Positions 28,610-38,183 of a stretch of DNA of 64,000 nt are shown in pieces. Location: contig NZ_FOPM01000005.1 of NCBI RefSeq assembly GCF_900113485.1, positions 1 through 64,000 of the forward strand, read 5' to 3'. Numbering within the stretch: the first letter of the stretch is position 1; each line of letters starts with the position of its first letter. Below the pieces are notes generated by a model. That model was given only the letters and a program-made list of their open reading frames with translations, ran no database searches and was not told the origin of the DNA. The DNA is from Methylobacterium gossipiicola. GTDB taxonomy: Bacteria; Pseudomonadota; Alphaproteobacteria; Rhizobiales; Beijerinckiaceae. The translations under genes and the position numbers were made by a program.

Positions 28610-28916
28610 GGACTGACTCGAGGCTCCGACTCGTTTTCACCTGGGCGAACGGGGGATCCGAGACTCCCGTCCGCCATCATACTGGGGCCGACCATGGACC
28701 GGCATGGTTAAGTGTCTCTCACGAAACCGGCCATAGGCGGACGGCTCCCCGTCCGGCGGTCCGTCGGGCGAGGCCCGGAGGGCTTCTGCCATGAACGCGC
28801 GAACGCCCGCGACTCGGGCGAGACGCGGGCGTCCATGCTGGAACATATGGGGAACAAGTCAACCCGTGCGGGCCGTGTTCCCCATTGTCCACCGCCCCGA
28901 GGGACGGGAACGGGTC
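28610..28916 (-). other. Intergenic region rplI-dnaB
   Basis: About 307 bases with no supported gene. It contains a strong hairpin at 28803-28832 and should carry the dnaB promoter. The hairpin has no following T-run. Confidence 0.55.
28803..28832 (-). other. Long GC hairpin downstream of rplI
   Basis: ACGCCCGCG (28803-28811) pairs with CGCGGGCGT (28824-28832), and CTCG/CGAG extend the pairing inside. It is a candidate intrinsic or processing structure at the end of the S6 operon. Lack of a U-tract argues against simple termination. Confidence 0.5.
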
Positions 28917-29480
28917 TTACTCGCGGTCGTCGCCAGCCTCGGCGAGGGCGGCGCCGACTTCGAGACCGAGGTCGTCGAGGTTGAACGCCTCACGCTCGGT
29001 GGTGGACTCGCCACGGGCCTGACGCTCGGCTTCCTCGGGGGAGCGGGCGACGTTGACGGTGACGGTGACCTCGACCTCGGGGTGCAGCACGACCGGGACG
29101 GTGTGCAGGCCGAGGGTCTTGATCGGCTGGTTGAGGGCGAACTGGTCGCGGCCGACGGTGAAGCCCTCGGCGGTGACGACTTCGGCGAGATCGCGGGTCG
29201 AGACCGAACCGTAGAGCACGCCCGTCTCGCCCGACTGGCGGATGAGCACGAAGCTCTTGCCCTCGAGGGTCTCGGCGACGGCCTGGGCCTCGGTCTTGCG
29301 CTCGAGGTTGCGGGCTTCGAGCTGGGCGCGCTGGGTCTCGAAGTGCTTCTTGTTGCCGGCGGTGGCGCGCAGGGCCTTGCCGCGGGCGAGGAGGAAGTTG
29401 CGGGCGTAGCCCGGCTTCACGTTCACGGTCTCGCCCATCTGGCCGAGCTTGGCGACGCGCTCGAGGAGGATGACTTCCAT
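28917..29480 (-). CDS. rplI: 50S ribosomal protein L9
   Basis: A 187-residue L9: [20 protein letters not shown] with the conserved N-terminal rRNA-binding domain ([20 protein letters not shown]), the long connecting helix, and the C-terminal domain ([14 protein letters not shown]). It is longer than E. coli L9 (149) because of an acidic tail of about 40 residues ([16 protein letters not shown] and beyond). ATG at 29478-29480. Last gene of rpsF-rpsR-DUF2232-rplI, leftward. Confidence 0.97.
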   Translation of the reverse strand: MEVILLERVAKLGQMGETVNVKPGYARNFLLARGKALRATAGNKKHFETQRAQLEARNLERKTEAQAVAETLEGKSFVLIRQSGETGVLYGSVSTRDLAEVVTAEGFTVGRDQFALNQPIKTLGLHTVPVVLHPEVEVTVTVNVARSPEEAERQARGESTTEREAFNLDDLGLEVGAALAEAGDDRE

Positions 29481-29533
29481 GGTGGTGGTCCTTCGGTTGG
29501 GGGGTGAAAGCCGCCGTCGATCGGCGGCGGGGC

Positions 29534-30559
29534 TCATGATCCGGACACGTCCTTGGGACGGCGCCGGTCGAGGGCGGTGTCGGCGATGCCGAACAGGGTG
29601 AGGGCCACGAAGGCGACGCCTTGCGTGACGAACAGGATGAGGTAGAGGCCGAGCAGCAGCGCGAGGCGCCCGGGGCGGCCCCGGCTGCGGTCGTGGAAGG
29701 CGGCGAGCCCCTGGATCGCGAAGGCGGCGCTCAGGGCCCCCGCGAGGGCGACGCCGAGCACGCCCGGATAGCCGGAGACGAACGTCAGCACGAGGGAGCC
29801 GGCGAGGATTGCCAGGACCGCTCGCGGCATCCGGGTGGATGGCAGGTCGGGCCACGGACGGAGCAGGCGCCCCGAGATCTTGACGATGCGGCCGGCGGCC
29901 CAGAGGTAGAAGACGAGGAGAACCGCGAGCCCTTGCGTCGCCAGGCCCGGCGCCACGCGGGCGATGGCGTCCGCCACGTCCTCGCGGAGGGCATCCGCCC
30001 GTTTCGGCTCGTCCGGCTGGGACTCGGGCGATTTGGCCTCGTCCGATTTGGTGCTGTCGGCGGGTGCAACGGGCTTGGCGGGAGCGGGGTTCATTCCGCG
30101 TCCCTGCATCTGGATCGTCACGATGCTGCGGGTCATGTCGCGCAGCTGCGTATGGAAGGTCTCGTAGTTCGGCGCCACGATCACCGCGACGGCGACAAAG
30201 GCGAGGCCCGCCGTGCCGGCGGTCCAGGCCAGCAGCCGGCCGGTGGGGTACCATTCCATGGTGCCGTCGGCACCGGGCCGGCCGAGCAGGGCGAGGTAGG
30301 CCAGCCACCAGGCGGGCAGGGCGAGATAGGCGAGGTAGCCGATGCCGAGGAAGGGCTGCACCACGAGGGCCAGCGCCAGGCTTCCGGTGAAGGCGGCGAC
30401 GAGGGCGGCGCGGTGGCTCCAGCCCAGCCCGACGATGAGGATCGGCAGGGGGGCGAGCAGATAGAGCAGGATGGCGAGGGGCGTCGCCTTCAGCAATAGG
30501 CCGAAGAGGAGGGCGGAGACGAGGCCCGCGCCGATGCCGATACCGAAAAACTGACCCAT
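29534..30559 (-). CDS. DUF2232 membrane protein
   Basis: A 341-residue inner-membrane protein with about eight hydrophobic segments (for example [20 protein letters not shown] and [17 protein letters not shown]). A polar loop rich in Pro, Lys and Asp (about 155-190) lies in its middle. It belongs to the DUF2232/YybS-like family that sits between rpsR and rplI in many alphaproteobacteria. Function unknown; synteny with ribosomal genes does not show a ribosomal role. ATG at 30557-30559. Confidence 0.88.
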   Translation of the reverse strand: MGQFFGIGIGAGLVSALLFGLLLKATPLAILLYLLAPLPILIVGLGWSHRAALVAAFTGSLALALVVQPFLGIGYLAYLALPAWWLAYLALLGRPGADGTMEWYPTGRLLAWTAGTAGLAFVAVAVIVAPNYETFHTQLRDMTRSIVTIQMQGRGMNPAPAKPVAPADSTKSDEAKSPESQPDEPKRADALREDVADAIARVAPGLATQGLAVLLVFYLWAAGRIVKISGRLLRPWPDLPSTRMPRAVLAILAGSLVLTFVSGYPGVLGVALAGALSAAFAIQGLAAFHDRSRGRPGRLALLLGLYLILFVTQGVAFVALTLFGIADTALDRRRPKDVSGS

Positions 30560-30714
30560 GGATCCCGCTGTCCCACTGTCCCGATCACGGGCAGGGTTAG
30601 AGGCGTTTCCAGCCCCAACGACTCCCGGCCCTCACCATCGACGGCCGGTACGAAACCCTCGCGCAAAGCCGCGCGGGGTGCCCCGGTCCGGATCACCGGG
30701 CCGGGGCGACGCGA

Positions 30715-30996
30715 TTACTTGATCACGTAGGGGAGGAAGCCGAGGAAGCGGGCGCGCTTGATCGCCTGGGCGAGCTCACGCTGCTTCTTGGCCGACACCG
30801 CCGTGATGCGCGACGGCACGATCTTGCCGCGCTCGGAGACGTAGCGCGACAGGAGCTTGACGTCCTTGTAGTCGATCTTGGGCGCGTTCACGCCCGAGAA
30901 CGGGCAGGTCTTGCGACGACGGAAGAACGGACGACGTCCGCCGCCCGCGCCACCACCAGCGGCAGGCGCCGCGCCGGGTCCAGCACCGAATGCCAT
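30715..30996 (-). CDS. rpsR: 30S ribosomal protein S18
   Basis: A 93-residue S18 with core [20 protein letters not shown] and [19 protein letters not shown]. The N-terminus carries about 20 extra Gly/Ala residues. It starts 3 bases after the rpsF stop and binds S6 in the platform of the 30S subunit. ATG at 30994-30996. Confidence 0.97.
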   Translation of the reverse strand: MAFGAGPGAAPAAGGGAGGGRRPFFRRRKTCPFSGVNAPKIDYKDVKLLSRYVSERGKIVPSRITAVSAKKQRELAQAIKRARFLGFLPYVIK

Positions 30997-30999
30997 CGC

Positions 31000-31470
31000 T
31001 TAAGCCTCCCCGCCGAAGTTACGCTCGGACCGGTCACCCCGATCGCCACGGTCGCCGCGCTCGCGGTCGCCGCCGAATCCACCACCGCCGCCGAAGCCTT
31101 CGTCGTCACGACGACGGCCGCGCTCACGATCCTTACGGTCATCGCGGTCGCGCTTCTGCATCATCGCCGACGGCTCGGACTCGAGCTCTTCGACGCGGAC
31201 GGTCATGAAGCGCAGAACGTCTTCGGAGATCTGCATCTGGCGCTCCATTTCGGCGAGGGCCGCCGGGGGAGCATCGACGTTGAGCAGGGTGAAGTGAGCC
31301 TTGCGGTTCTTCTTGATGCGGTAGGCGAGGGACTTCACGCCCCACATCTCGATCTTCTCGACCTTGCCGCCGTTGGCTTCGATGACGCCCTTGTAGGTCT
31401 CGACCATGGTCTCGACCTGTTGGGTCGTCACGTCCTGGCGCGCCAGGAAGACGTGTTCGTAAAGAGGCAT
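31000..31470 (-). CDS. rpsF: 30S ribosomal protein S6 with charged tail
   Basis: A 156-residue S6. Residues 1-100 hold the ferredoxin-like domain ([34 protein letters not shown]). The last 45-50 residues are a low-complexity Arg/Asp/Gly tail ([16 protein letters not shown], then [12 protein letters not shown]). Such tails are variable in alphaproteobacterial S6. ATG at 31468-31470 with GAAGGG 8 bases upstream; a longer reading by seven codons is less likely. First gene of the operon. Confidence 0.97.
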   Translation of the reverse strand: MPLYEHVFLARQDVTTQQVETMVETYKGVIEANGGKVEKIEMWGVKSLAYRIKKNRKAHFTLLNVDAPPAALAEMERQMQISEDVLRFMTVRVEELESEPSAMMQKRDRDDRKDRERGRRRDDEGFGGGGGFGGDRERGDRGDRGDRSERNFGGEA

Positions 31471-31769
31471 TAACGGGCCCTTCATGTCCAAGGGACCCGA
31501 CGAAACTGTTGTGCTGTAGGCAAAACGCGTCGGGCCGGTTCATACGCGGTTCCTCCGGCGCCAAGCCCTTCGAGCCGTTTGAAGGCCCGAGCGGTTGATC
31601 GAAGGCGGAGACACCGGACGACGGAGACGGCCCGTTGGACGGACCCGACCCCTGTGCCGACGAATCGGCACCGTCCGTTCAGCCCCCAGCCGGAGCGAAC
31701 GCGAGGGCTGGCGCTTAAATCATTCCGCCAGGATGTCAAGGAACGCCGACCGTTCGCCTGACTTCCGAT
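31471..31769 (-). other. rpsF operon leader and promoter region
   Basis: About 300 bases. Reading leftward it has TTGACA at 31734-31739, a stem with TTCG loop at 31654-31671, a short out-of-frame ATG with a strong GGAGGA site (31539-31541) that overlaps the rpsF start, and then rpsF. No matching -10 at consensus spacing was clear. Confidence 0.5.
31654..31671 (-). ncRNA. UUCG hairpin in the rpsF leader
   Basis: On the coding strand GTGCCGA-TTCG-TCGGCAC forms a perfect 7-bp stem. Flanking GGACGG and CCGTCC can extend it around an internal bulge. It lies about 185 bases before rpsF. It may belong to an S6/S18 autoregulatory leader, but I could not identify the conserved binding motif. Confidence 0.45.
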
Positions 31770-32141
31770 TCACCGAAGCGAAGCCGCGATAGCCTGCTGA
31801 ATCCCCAGAATATCGGCTCCGCGCTTCAGGGTTCTCTGAATCGGCTCACGGCCCGAGACCCAGATCTTCAACTCCGAATCGAGGTCGAAATTGCCCGCCG
31901 TCTCGACGGAGAAGCAGGTGATCGCCCGGTACGGCACAGTCATGTACGCGACCTTGCGGCCGGTGATCCCCTGCTTGTCCACGAGGATGAGGCGCCGGTC
32001 CGTGAATACGATGAGGTCGCGGATGATCCGGAAGGCTACCTGAACGATCTCGCCCGGCACGAGGATGCCGGAGAGCTGTTCGTTGACCTCCGCCGGCGAG
32101 AGGTCGCTGCCGTGGCCGAGCAGACCGTCGAGAATTCCCAT
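31770..32141 (-). CDS. PH-domain (bPH-type) protein
   Basis: A 123-residue soluble protein. The pattern [29 protein letters not shown], here given as [20 protein letters not shown], followed by [19 protein letters not shown] and [12 protein letters not shown], is the bacterial PH-like domain (DUF1696/YvbH type). It ends with the C-terminal helix [15 protein letters not shown]. It is a single-domain protein with no membrane helix. The family's ligand is not established. It is divergent from pdxJ by about 120 bases. ATG at 32139-32141. Confidence 0.82.
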   Translation of the reverse strand: MGILDGLLGHGSDLSPAEVNEQLSGILVPGEIVQVAFRIIRDLIVFTDRRLILVDKQGITGRKVAYMTVPYRAITCFSVETAGNFDLDSELKIWVSGREPIQRTLKRGADILGIQQAIAASLR

Positions 32142-32259
32142 GGCGTGCCGTATCCCCGTTCGTGCGTGCTGCGCCTATGTAGGCATCGAGCGCGCGCTCG
32201 GGGAGAATGGCCGGGCCGCGACGATCCCGAGCGGGATCGCGTTGGAGCACGCCAGAACC

Positions 32260-33033
32260 ATGTCCGCACGTCCCCTTTCTTCGCAGCCCCTGCGCCTCGG
32301 CGTGAACATCGATCACGTCGCCACCGTGCGCAACGCGCGGGGCGGCGCCCATCCCGACCCCATCCGGGCGGCGCGCATCGCCGTGGAAGGCGGCGCCGAC
32401 GGCATCACGGCGCACCTGCGCGAGGACCGCCGGCACATCCGCGACGCCGACATGGAGACGCTGGCCCGTATCCTCACGGTGCCCCTCAATTTCGAGATGG
32501 CGGCCACCGACGAGATGGTGGCGATGGCAATTCGGTTGAAGCCCCACGCCGCCTGCCTCGTGCCGGAGAAGCGCGAGGAGCGCACCACGGAGGGCGGCCT
32601 CGACATCGTCGGCGGCCACGATCACCTCGCGCCGCGCATCGCGGCCCTGCGTGAAGCGGGCGTGCGCGTCTCCCTGTTCGTCGAGCCCGACTTGGCCGTG
32701 ATGGAGGCGGCCCGACGCCTCGGTGCCCCCGTGGTCGAACTTCACACCGGCACCTATTGCGAGGCGGTCGCGGCGGGTGACGCGGCCCGCGTCGCCACGG
32801 AACTCGCCCGGATCGCCCGCGCGGCGACCCATGGCGCCGGCCTCGGCCTCGAGATCCATGCCGGCCATGGCCTCGCCCTCGACAGCGTCGGGCCGGTGGC
32901 GGCCCTGCCCGAGATCGCCGAACTCAACATCGGCCACGCCCTCATCGGCGAGGCCATCTTCGTCGGCCTGCCCCAGGCCATCCGCGACATGCGGGCCGCC
33001 ATGGACGCGGCCCGCGCGGGAACGCCCGCATGA
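32260..33033 (+). CDS. pdxJ: Pyridoxine 5'-phosphate synthase
   Basis: Last ring-closing step of DXP-dependent vitamin B6 synthesis, joining deoxyxylulose phosphate with aminoacetone phosphate. The 257-residue TIM barrel shows [19 protein letters not shown] with the catalytic His/Arg cluster, [31 protein letters not shown] and the C-terminal [15 protein letters not shown]. Starts at ATG 32260 ([14 protein letters not shown]). The stop overlaps the acpS start by four bases (ATGA). Confidence 0.97.
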   Translation: MSARPLSSQPLRLGVNIDHVATVRNARGGAHPDPIRAARIAVEGGADGITAHLREDRRHIRDADMETLARILTVPLNFEMAATDEMVAMAIRLKPHAACLVPEKREERTTEGGLDIVGGHDHLAPRIAALREAGVRVSLFVEPDLAVMEAARRLGAPVVELHTGTYCEAVAAGDAARVATELARIARAATHGAGLGLEIHAGHGLALDSVGPVAALPEIAELNIGHALIGEAIFVGLPQAIRDMRAAMDAARAGTPA

Positions 33034-33437
33034 TCGTCGGGATCGGCTCGGACCTCTGCGACATCCGCCGCATCGCCCGCTCCCTCGAACGCTACGGCGA
33101 GCGCTTCACCCACCGGGTGTTCACCGAGGGCGAGCGGGCGAAATGCGATGGCCGCGCCGCCCGCGCGCCGTCCTATGCCCGGCGCTTCGCCGCCAAGGAA
33201 GCCTGCGCCAAGGCCCTCGGCACCGGCCTCGCGCAGGGGGTGTTCTGGCGCGACATGGAGGTGGTGAATCTCCCCGGCGGCCGCCCGACCCTGGAGCTTA
33301 CCGGGGCGGCGGCGGCGCGGCTCGCCGCCATGATGCCGGCCGGACACGAGGCACGGATCCACATCACCCTCACGGACGATCCGCCCATGGCGCAAGCCTT
33401 CGTGATCATCGAGGCGGTGCCGTCGAACACCCCATAG
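33030..33437 (+). CDS. acpS: Holo-[acyl-carrier-protein] synthase
   Basis: Transfers phosphopantetheine from CoA to apo-ACP. The 135-residue protein has the AcpS metal ligands Asp8 in [11 protein letters not shown] and Glu57 in [13 protein letters not shown]. It is translationally coupled to pdxJ through an ATGA overlap and is followed by lepB, the conserved acpS-lepB-rnc-era order. Confidence 0.96.
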   Translation: MIVGIGSDLCDIRRIARSLERYGERFTHRVFTEGERAKCDGRAARAPSYARRFAAKEACAKALGTGLAQGVFWRDMEVVNLPGGRPTLELTGAAAARLAAMMPAGHEARIHITLTDDPPMAQAFVIIEAVPSNTP

Positions 33438-33560
33438 CCGCCGACCCGACCCCGTCGCGTTGCGGCGCCCCGGCGCATGGTCTATGCCGCCGCTCAACCG
33501 TCGACAGCCGACGACACTCGAATTCCGGCCTCCCGTAGCGAACCGGACAAGGCCAGCCAG

Positions 33561-34361
33561 ATGGAACGTGCCCGCGTGGACCACCAGACGAAGCATGACC
33601 TGAAGGCCGCCGAGACCGGGACCTGGGCCAGCATCAAGGAGACCCTTAAGGTCGGCGGGCAGGCCCTGCTCATCGCCCTCGTGGTCCGCACGCTGCTGTT
33701 CCAGCCGTTCAACATCCCGTCGGGATCGCTGGTGCCGACGCTCCTCATCGGCGACTACCTGTTCGTCTCGAAATACTCCTATGGCTATTCCAAATACTCG
33801 CTCCCCTTGAGCGAGTACCTGCCGTTCACGGCGGACGGGCGGATCTGGGCGGCCAACCCGAAGCGCGGCGATATCGCGGTGTTCAAGCTGCCGAAGGACA
33901 ACGCCACGGACTACATCAAGCGCGTCATCGGCCTGCCGGGCGACAAGATCCAGATGAAGGCCGGTCTGCTCTACATCAACGACGTGCCGGTGAAGCGTGA
34001 GAAGATCGCGCCCTACGAGACCACGGGTCCCTACGGCGAGCAGGTGAAGGTCGATCAGTACCTCGAAACCCTGCCGGGCGGCGTCACCCACCGGGTGATC
34101 GAGCGTGACGGCGACAACGGCTACTGGGACAACACCGAGCCCTACGTCGTGCCGGAGGGCCGGTTCTTCATGATGGGCGACAACCGCGACAACTCGACGG
34201 ATTCCCGCGATCTCTCCAGCGTCGGCTACGTGCCGTTCGAGAATTTCGTCGGCCGGGCGGAGATGATCTTCTTCTCCATCGACGAAGGCACGCCGGCGTG
34301 GCAGATCTGGAACTGGCCGGCGAAAGTCCGCTGGGGCCGGCTGTTCACCACCATTCACTAG
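33561..34361 (+). CDS. lepB: Signal peptidase I
   Basis: Membrane peptidase that removes Sec and Tat signal peptides. From the ATG at 33561 it has 266 residues. One membrane helix (ALLIALVVRTLLFQPF) precedes the catalytic Ser56 in IPSGSLVPTLLIGDY. The general base Lys120 is in DYIKRVIGLPGD, and the C-terminal box reads FFMMGDNRDNSTDSR. A start at 33477 would add 28 non-conserved residues; neither start has a strong ribosome site, AAGG lies 8 bases before 33561. Next gene rnc begins just after. Confidence 0.95.
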   Translation: MERARVDHQTKHDLKAAETGTWASIKETLKVGGQALLIALVVRTLLFQPFNIPSGSLVPTLLIGDYLFVSKYSYGYSKYSLPLSEYLPFTADGRIWAANPKRGDIAVFKLPKDNATDYIKRVIGLPGDKIQMKAGLLYINDVPVKREKIAPYETTGPYGEQVKVDQYLETLPGGVTHRVIERDGDNGYWDNTEPYVVPEGRFFMMGDNRDNSTDSRDLSSVGYVPFENFVGRAEMIFFSIDEGTPAWQIWNWPAKVRWGRLFTTIH

Positions 34362-34375
34362 GGTTGCAGATCATC

Positions 34376-35188
34376 GTGGACGAAGAGGCGCGTCCCTCCA
34401 GCCGGGCGCGGCGCGCGCCCCGTCCGAAGCCCGGCCTCGCCGTGCTCGAAGCCGCGATCGGCCATGCCTTCGTTGATCAGAAGCTCCTGACCCTCGCCCT
34501 GACCCATGTCAGCAAGGCCAGCGGCAACGGACGGCTCGGCAGCTACCAGCGCCTGGAATTCTTGGGCGACCGGGTGCTCGGCCTCGCCATCGGCGACCTG
34601 CTGTACGAGGCCTTTCCGGGGGCAGATGAGGGCGAGCTGTCCCGTCGCCTCGCGGGCCTCGTTCGGCGCGAGACCTGCGCCGCCGTCGCTACGGCCTGGG
34701 ATGTCGGACCCCATCTGCTCCTCGGCCCCGGCGAGGTCCAGAGCGGCGGACGCCGCAACCAGACCATCCTGGCCGATGCCTGCGAGTCGATCCTCGGCGC
34801 CGTCTTCCTCGATGCCGGCTATGCCAAGGCCCGGGCCATCGTCGAGGCCGCGTTCACGCCGGGTGTCGACACCGCCGCGCCGCGGGGCCGCGACGCCAAG
34901 TCCTCCCTGCAGGAATGGGCCATGGGTCGCGGCCTGCCGATCCCCGTCTACGAGGTGGTGGAGCGCTCCGGCCCCGACCACGCGCCGGTGTTCCGCATTG
35001 CCGCCCGCGTCGAAGGCTTCGCGCCCGGCTTCGGCACCGGCCCGTCGAAGCGCCTCGCCGAGCAGGAGGCCGCCCGCCTCGTGCTGGAGCGGGAAGTGCT
35101 CGGCCTCAATCCACAAACGGCCCAGAATCTCCCCTTAACCCAGGAGACGTCGGCGGACGTCCGCGAAGGAAATCCCCCCGATGCCTGA
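34376..35188 (+). CDS. rnc: Ribonuclease III
   Basis: Double-strand-specific RNase that processes rRNA. The 270-residue protein carries the signature RLEFLGDRVLGLAIGDLL with the metal-binding Glu and Asp, a second catalytic ADACESILGAVFLDAG, and the C-terminal dsRNA-binding domain (DAKSSLQEWAMGRGLP; GTGPSKRLAEQEAARLVL). It begins at a GTG 15 bases after lepB ends; a TTG four codons earlier is the alternative. The last codons overlap the era start. Confidence 0.95.
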   Translation: MDEEARPSSRARRAPRPKPGLAVLEAAIGHAFVDQKLLTLALTHVSKASGNGRLGSYQRLEFLGDRVLGLAIGDLLYEAFPGADEGELSRRLAGLVRRETCAAVATAWDVGPHLLLGPGEVQSGGRRNQTILADACESILGAVFLDAGYAKARAIVEAAFTPGVDTAAPRGRDAKSSLQEWAMGRGLPIPVYEVVERSGPDHAPVFRIAARVEGFAPGFGTGPSKRLAEQEAARLVLEREVLGLNPQTAQNLPLTQETSADVREGNPPDA

Positions 35189-36176
35189 CCCCACGATGTC
35201 CGATCCCGATTTCGAGAACGATCACGACGACGCGCGGGATCTGCCGCCGCTGGTGCCGCAGCCGGCAGCGCCGATGCCGGAGAACGCCGCCGCCGGCTTC
35301 GTCGCCCTCATCGGTATTCCGAATGCTGGCAAGTCCACCCTGCTCAACAGTCTCGTGGGCACCAAGGTCTCCATCGTCTCCCGCAAGGTGCAGACGACGC
35401 GGGCGCTGGTGCGCGGTATCGTCATGGATGGCGCGGCGCAGATCATCCTGGTCGATACCCCCGGGATTTTCGCGCCGAAACGCCGCCTCGACCGCGCCAT
35501 GGTGCATTCCGCCTGGAGCGGTGCCTCGGATGCCGACGCCGTCTGCCTGCTCATCGATGCGCGCAAGGGCGTGTCCGACGAAGTCGAGGCGATTCTCGCC
35601 AAGCTCCCCGACGTGAAGCGCCCGAAGGTGCTGATTCTCAACAAGATCGACCTCATTCCCCGCGACCGCCTCCTGGCGCTCGCCGCCTCGCTCAACGAGC
35701 GCATCGCCTTCACCCACACCTTCATGGTCTCGGCGCTCAACGGCGACGGCATCGACACCCTGAAGACGACGCTCGCCGGGATGATGCCGAAAGGCCCGTG
35801 GCTCTACCCCGAGGATCAGGTCTCGGACGCGCCGATCCGTATGCTCGCCGCCGAGATCACCCGCGAGAAACTCTACGACCGCCTGCACGAGGAATTGCCC
35901 TACCGCTCCACCGTGGAGACCGATCAGTGGCAGGTGCGGACCGACGGGTCCGTCCGCATCGAGCAGACGATCTTCGTCGAGCGCGAGAGTCAGCGCTCCA
36001 TCGTGCTCGGCAAGGGCGGCCAGACCATCAAGGCCATCGGGCAGGCGGCGCGCCGCGAGATCGCCGAAGCCGCCGAGCAGACTGTCCACCTGTTCCTGCA
36101 CGTGAAGGTGCGCGAGAATTGGGCCGACGATCCCGCGCGCTACCGCGAGATGGGCCTGGAATTCCCACGCGGCTGA
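35181..36176 (+). CDS. era: GTPase Era
   Basis: Binds the 3' end of 16S rRNA and checks 30S maturation. The 331-residue protein has P-loop GIPNAGKST, DTPG in ILVDTPGIFAP, NKID in ILNKIDLI, and a C-terminal KH domain (SIVLGKGGQTIKAIGQAARR). An acidic N-terminal extension of about 35 residues (DFENDHDDARD) precedes the G domain. The start at 35181 overlaps rnc by 8 bases; an in-frame ATG at 35196 is possible. recO, often the next gene in this order, does not follow. Confidence 0.96.
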   Translation: MPDPTMSDPDFENDHDDARDLPPLVPQPAAPMPENAAAGFVALIGIPNAGKSTLLNSLVGTKVSIVSRKVQTTRALVRGIVMDGAAQIILVDTPGIFAPKRRLDRAMVHSAWSGASDADAVCLLIDARKGVSDEVEAILAKLPDVKRPKVLILNKIDLIPRDRLLALAASLNERIAFTHTFMVSALNGDGIDTLKTTLAGMMPKGPWLYPEDQVSDAPIRMLAAEITREKLYDRLHEELPYRSTVETDQWQVRTDGSVRIEQTIFVERESQRSIVLGKGGQTIKAIGQAARREIAEAAEQTVHLFLHVKVRENWADDPARYREMGLEFPRG

Positions 36177-36336
36177 GTATCTTCCATAAAACTCCCGCTC
36201 CGTGGTCGGCCTCCCAGGGAGAGCCGCCCAGGGGCCCGGAGTTCTGGGAAGGCCCGCTGAAACCCGACGTCCATCATTCGTTCATGCTTAGAGCCGCCGG
36301 GGCGCGCGTGCGCCGTCGCGGCGGAATCACATCATC

Positions 36337-37257
36337 ATGTCCACCGCCTCGTTCCATCACGCCGTCTACGGCCTGCCGCCCGCCGAACTCACCGAGAGCT
36401 CTGACGGGGCCGTTCAGGTCTCGCCCCTGATCCCCGGCTCAGCACGCCTGGAGGACGTCGCGTCCGCCAGTCTGGAGCGGATCGACGTGCTGGCACCCGC
36501 CGGCACCATCGAGCGGCGCTACGTCCTCGCCCAAGCCCTGCGCGCCCTGCGACCGGGAGGACACCTCACGGCCCTCGCTCCGAAGGACCGGGGCGGTTCG
36601 CGCCTCGCAAAGGAACTCACGGGGTTCGGGGCCCCCGTCGCCGAGAGCGCCCGGCGCCACCACCGCATTTGCCTCGTCGAGCGGCCCGAGACGCTGCAGG
36701 ACCTCGACGCCGCACTGGAGGAGGGCGGTCCGCGCCACATCGATAACCTCGCCCTCTGCTCGCAGGCCGGCATCTTCTCCTATGATCGCCTCGATCCGGG
36801 CTCGGCCCTGCTCCTGTCGCTGCTGCCGCCCCTCGCGGGTAGCGGCGCCGATTTCGGCTGCGGGCTCGGGGTGCTGGCCCGATCCGTGCTGCATTCGCCG
36901 AAGGTGACGGCGCTCACCCTCATCGACATCGATCGGCGTGCCGTCGAGATGGCGAGGCGCAACGTCGACGATCCCCGCGCGACCCTGCGCTGGGCCGATA
37001 TCCGCGCCGGCAATCTCGGGCTCAGTCGCCTCGATTTCGTGGTGATGAATCCGCCCTTCCATGACGGCGGCTTCGAGGACCAGGCGCTGGGCCAGGGCTT
37101 TATCGCCCGCGCGGCCGAGGCCCTGCGTCCCGGCGGCACCCTGTGGCTCACGGCCAACATGCACCTGCCGTACGAGAAGCCCCTCAATGCCGCCTTCAAG
37201 ACCGTCGAGGTCAAGGCCGCTTCGGGTGGCTATAAGGTGTTCGAGGCGCGCAAGTGA
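36337..37257 (+). CDS. RsmC/RlmG-like class I methyltransferase
   Basis: A 306-residue SAM-dependent methyltransferase built as a degenerate N-terminal copy (RPGGHLTALAPKDRGGS) followed by an active C-terminal copy. The active copy has SAM motif I ADFGCGLGVLA (171-181), LIDIDRRAVEMARRN and catalytic NPPFHDGG (238-245). This MTS-type arrangement, with an NPPF motif for base amino groups, is that of RsmC (16S m2G) and RlmG (23S m2G). Pairing with a pseudouridine synthase supports an RNA target. ATG at 36337; its stop overlaps the next GTG start. Confidence 0.85.
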   Translation: MSTASFHHAVYGLPPAELTESSDGAVQVSPLIPGSARLEDVASASLERIDVLAPAGTIERRYVLAQALRALRPGGHLTALAPKDRGGSRLAKELTGFGAPVAESARRHHRICLVERPETLQDLDAALEEGGPRHIDNLALCSQAGIFSYDRLDPGSALLLSLLPPLAGSGADFGCGLGVLARSVLHSPKVTALTLIDIDRRAVEMARRNVDDPRATLRWADIRAGNLGLSRLDFVVMNPPFHDGGFEDQALGQGFIARAAEALRPGGTLWLTANMHLPYEKPLNAAFKTVEVKAASGGYKVFEARK

Positions 37258-38000
37258 GCAGGCCCGGCAAGGTCCCGAGCCTGCGCCTCGACCGGCTGCT
37301 GGCCAATATGGGCTACGGTTCGCGGCGCGAGATCGGGTTGCTCACCGGCGCCGGTCTCGTCGTCCTCGACGGCGCGCCCTTGCGCGATTCGGACCAGCGC
37401 ATTCCCGTGACGCCCGATCTCGCCCAGCGCATGCTGGTGGATGGCGAACCCCTCGATCCGCCGCCGGGCGTCGCCTTGATGCTGCACAAGCCGCTCGGCG
37501 TCACCTGTTCGCACAAGGAAGCCGGCCCGCTCGTCTACGGCCTGCTGCCCGATCGCTGGCGACGGCGCGATCCGGCCCTCTCCACCGTGGGCCGCCTCGA
37601 CAAGGAAACCTCCGGCCTGCTGCTGCTCACCGACGACGGCGCCCTGCTGCACCGGATCATCGCGCCGAAATCCAATGTCGCCAAACGTTATCAGGTGACC
37701 CTCGACCGCCCGCTCAAGGGCAACGAGGCCGCGATCCTGTCCTCCGGCACCCTGATGCTGGAGGGCGAGGACAAGCCGCTGCTGCCCGTCGAGACGGAGA
37801 TCCACGGCGAAACCCGGGTGGCCGTGACCCTGCACGAGGGGCGCTACCATCAGGTCCGGCGCATGTTCGCGGCCCTGGGCAACCACGTCGTGGCCCTGCA
37901 CCGCGACCGAATCGGTGGCCTCGACTTGCCTGGGGATCTCGATGCCGGGGCCTACCGCATCATGGGCGAGGGGGAGATCGCCGCCGTATTCGGCGGCTGA
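37254..38000 (+). CDS. RsuA-family rRNA pseudouridine synthase
   Basis: A 248-residue protein with an N-terminal S4 domain (LRLDRLLANMGYGSRREIGL) and a catalytic RsuA/RluB-type domain: VGRLDKETSGLLLLTDDG places the catalytic Asp at 116, with HQVRRMFAALG near the end. Starts at GTG 37254, overlapping the preceding stop by four bases (GTGA), so the two RNA-modification genes are translationally coupled. The likely target is 16S Psi516 by similarity to RsuA, but RluE/RluF-like targets are possible. Confidence 0.9.
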   Translation: MSRPGKVPSLRLDRLLANMGYGSRREIGLLTGAGLVVLDGAPLRDSDQRIPVTPDLAQRMLVDGEPLDPPPGVALMLHKPLGVTCSHKEAGPLVYGLLPDRWRRRDPALSTVGRLDKETSGLLLLTDDGALLHRIIAPKSNVAKRYQVTLDRPLKGNEAAILSSGTLMLEGEDKPLLPVETEIHGETRVAVTLHEGRYHQVRRMFAALGNHVVALHRDRIGGLDLPGDLDAGAYRIMGEGEIAAVFGG

Positions 38001-38067
38001 TCCGGACGACACTTCAAAACTCTGCTTTCCAGAACCTTGCCATTCTAAAAATCGTCTGGTAAGGCCC

Positions 38068-38111
38068 CGCCCATTCCACACGTGGAGCCGGCCTCATGCC
38101 TGAATGGGGCG
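38068..38111 (+). promoter_or_regulatory. Candidate rpsB leader hairpin
   Basis: CGCCCATTC (38068-38076) pairs with GAATGGGGCG (38102-38111) with one bulged G, enclosing a CCAC/GTGG stem. It lies 72 bases before rpsB. Position and shape suit an S2 autoregulatory leader; homology was not tested. Confidence 0.45.
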
Positions 38112-38183
38112 TTTCCGGTGATCGCGGCCCCGAGGGGTCGGTTCACTTCCTCCACGGCGGCATAACCGGAGAGAACGAAGATC

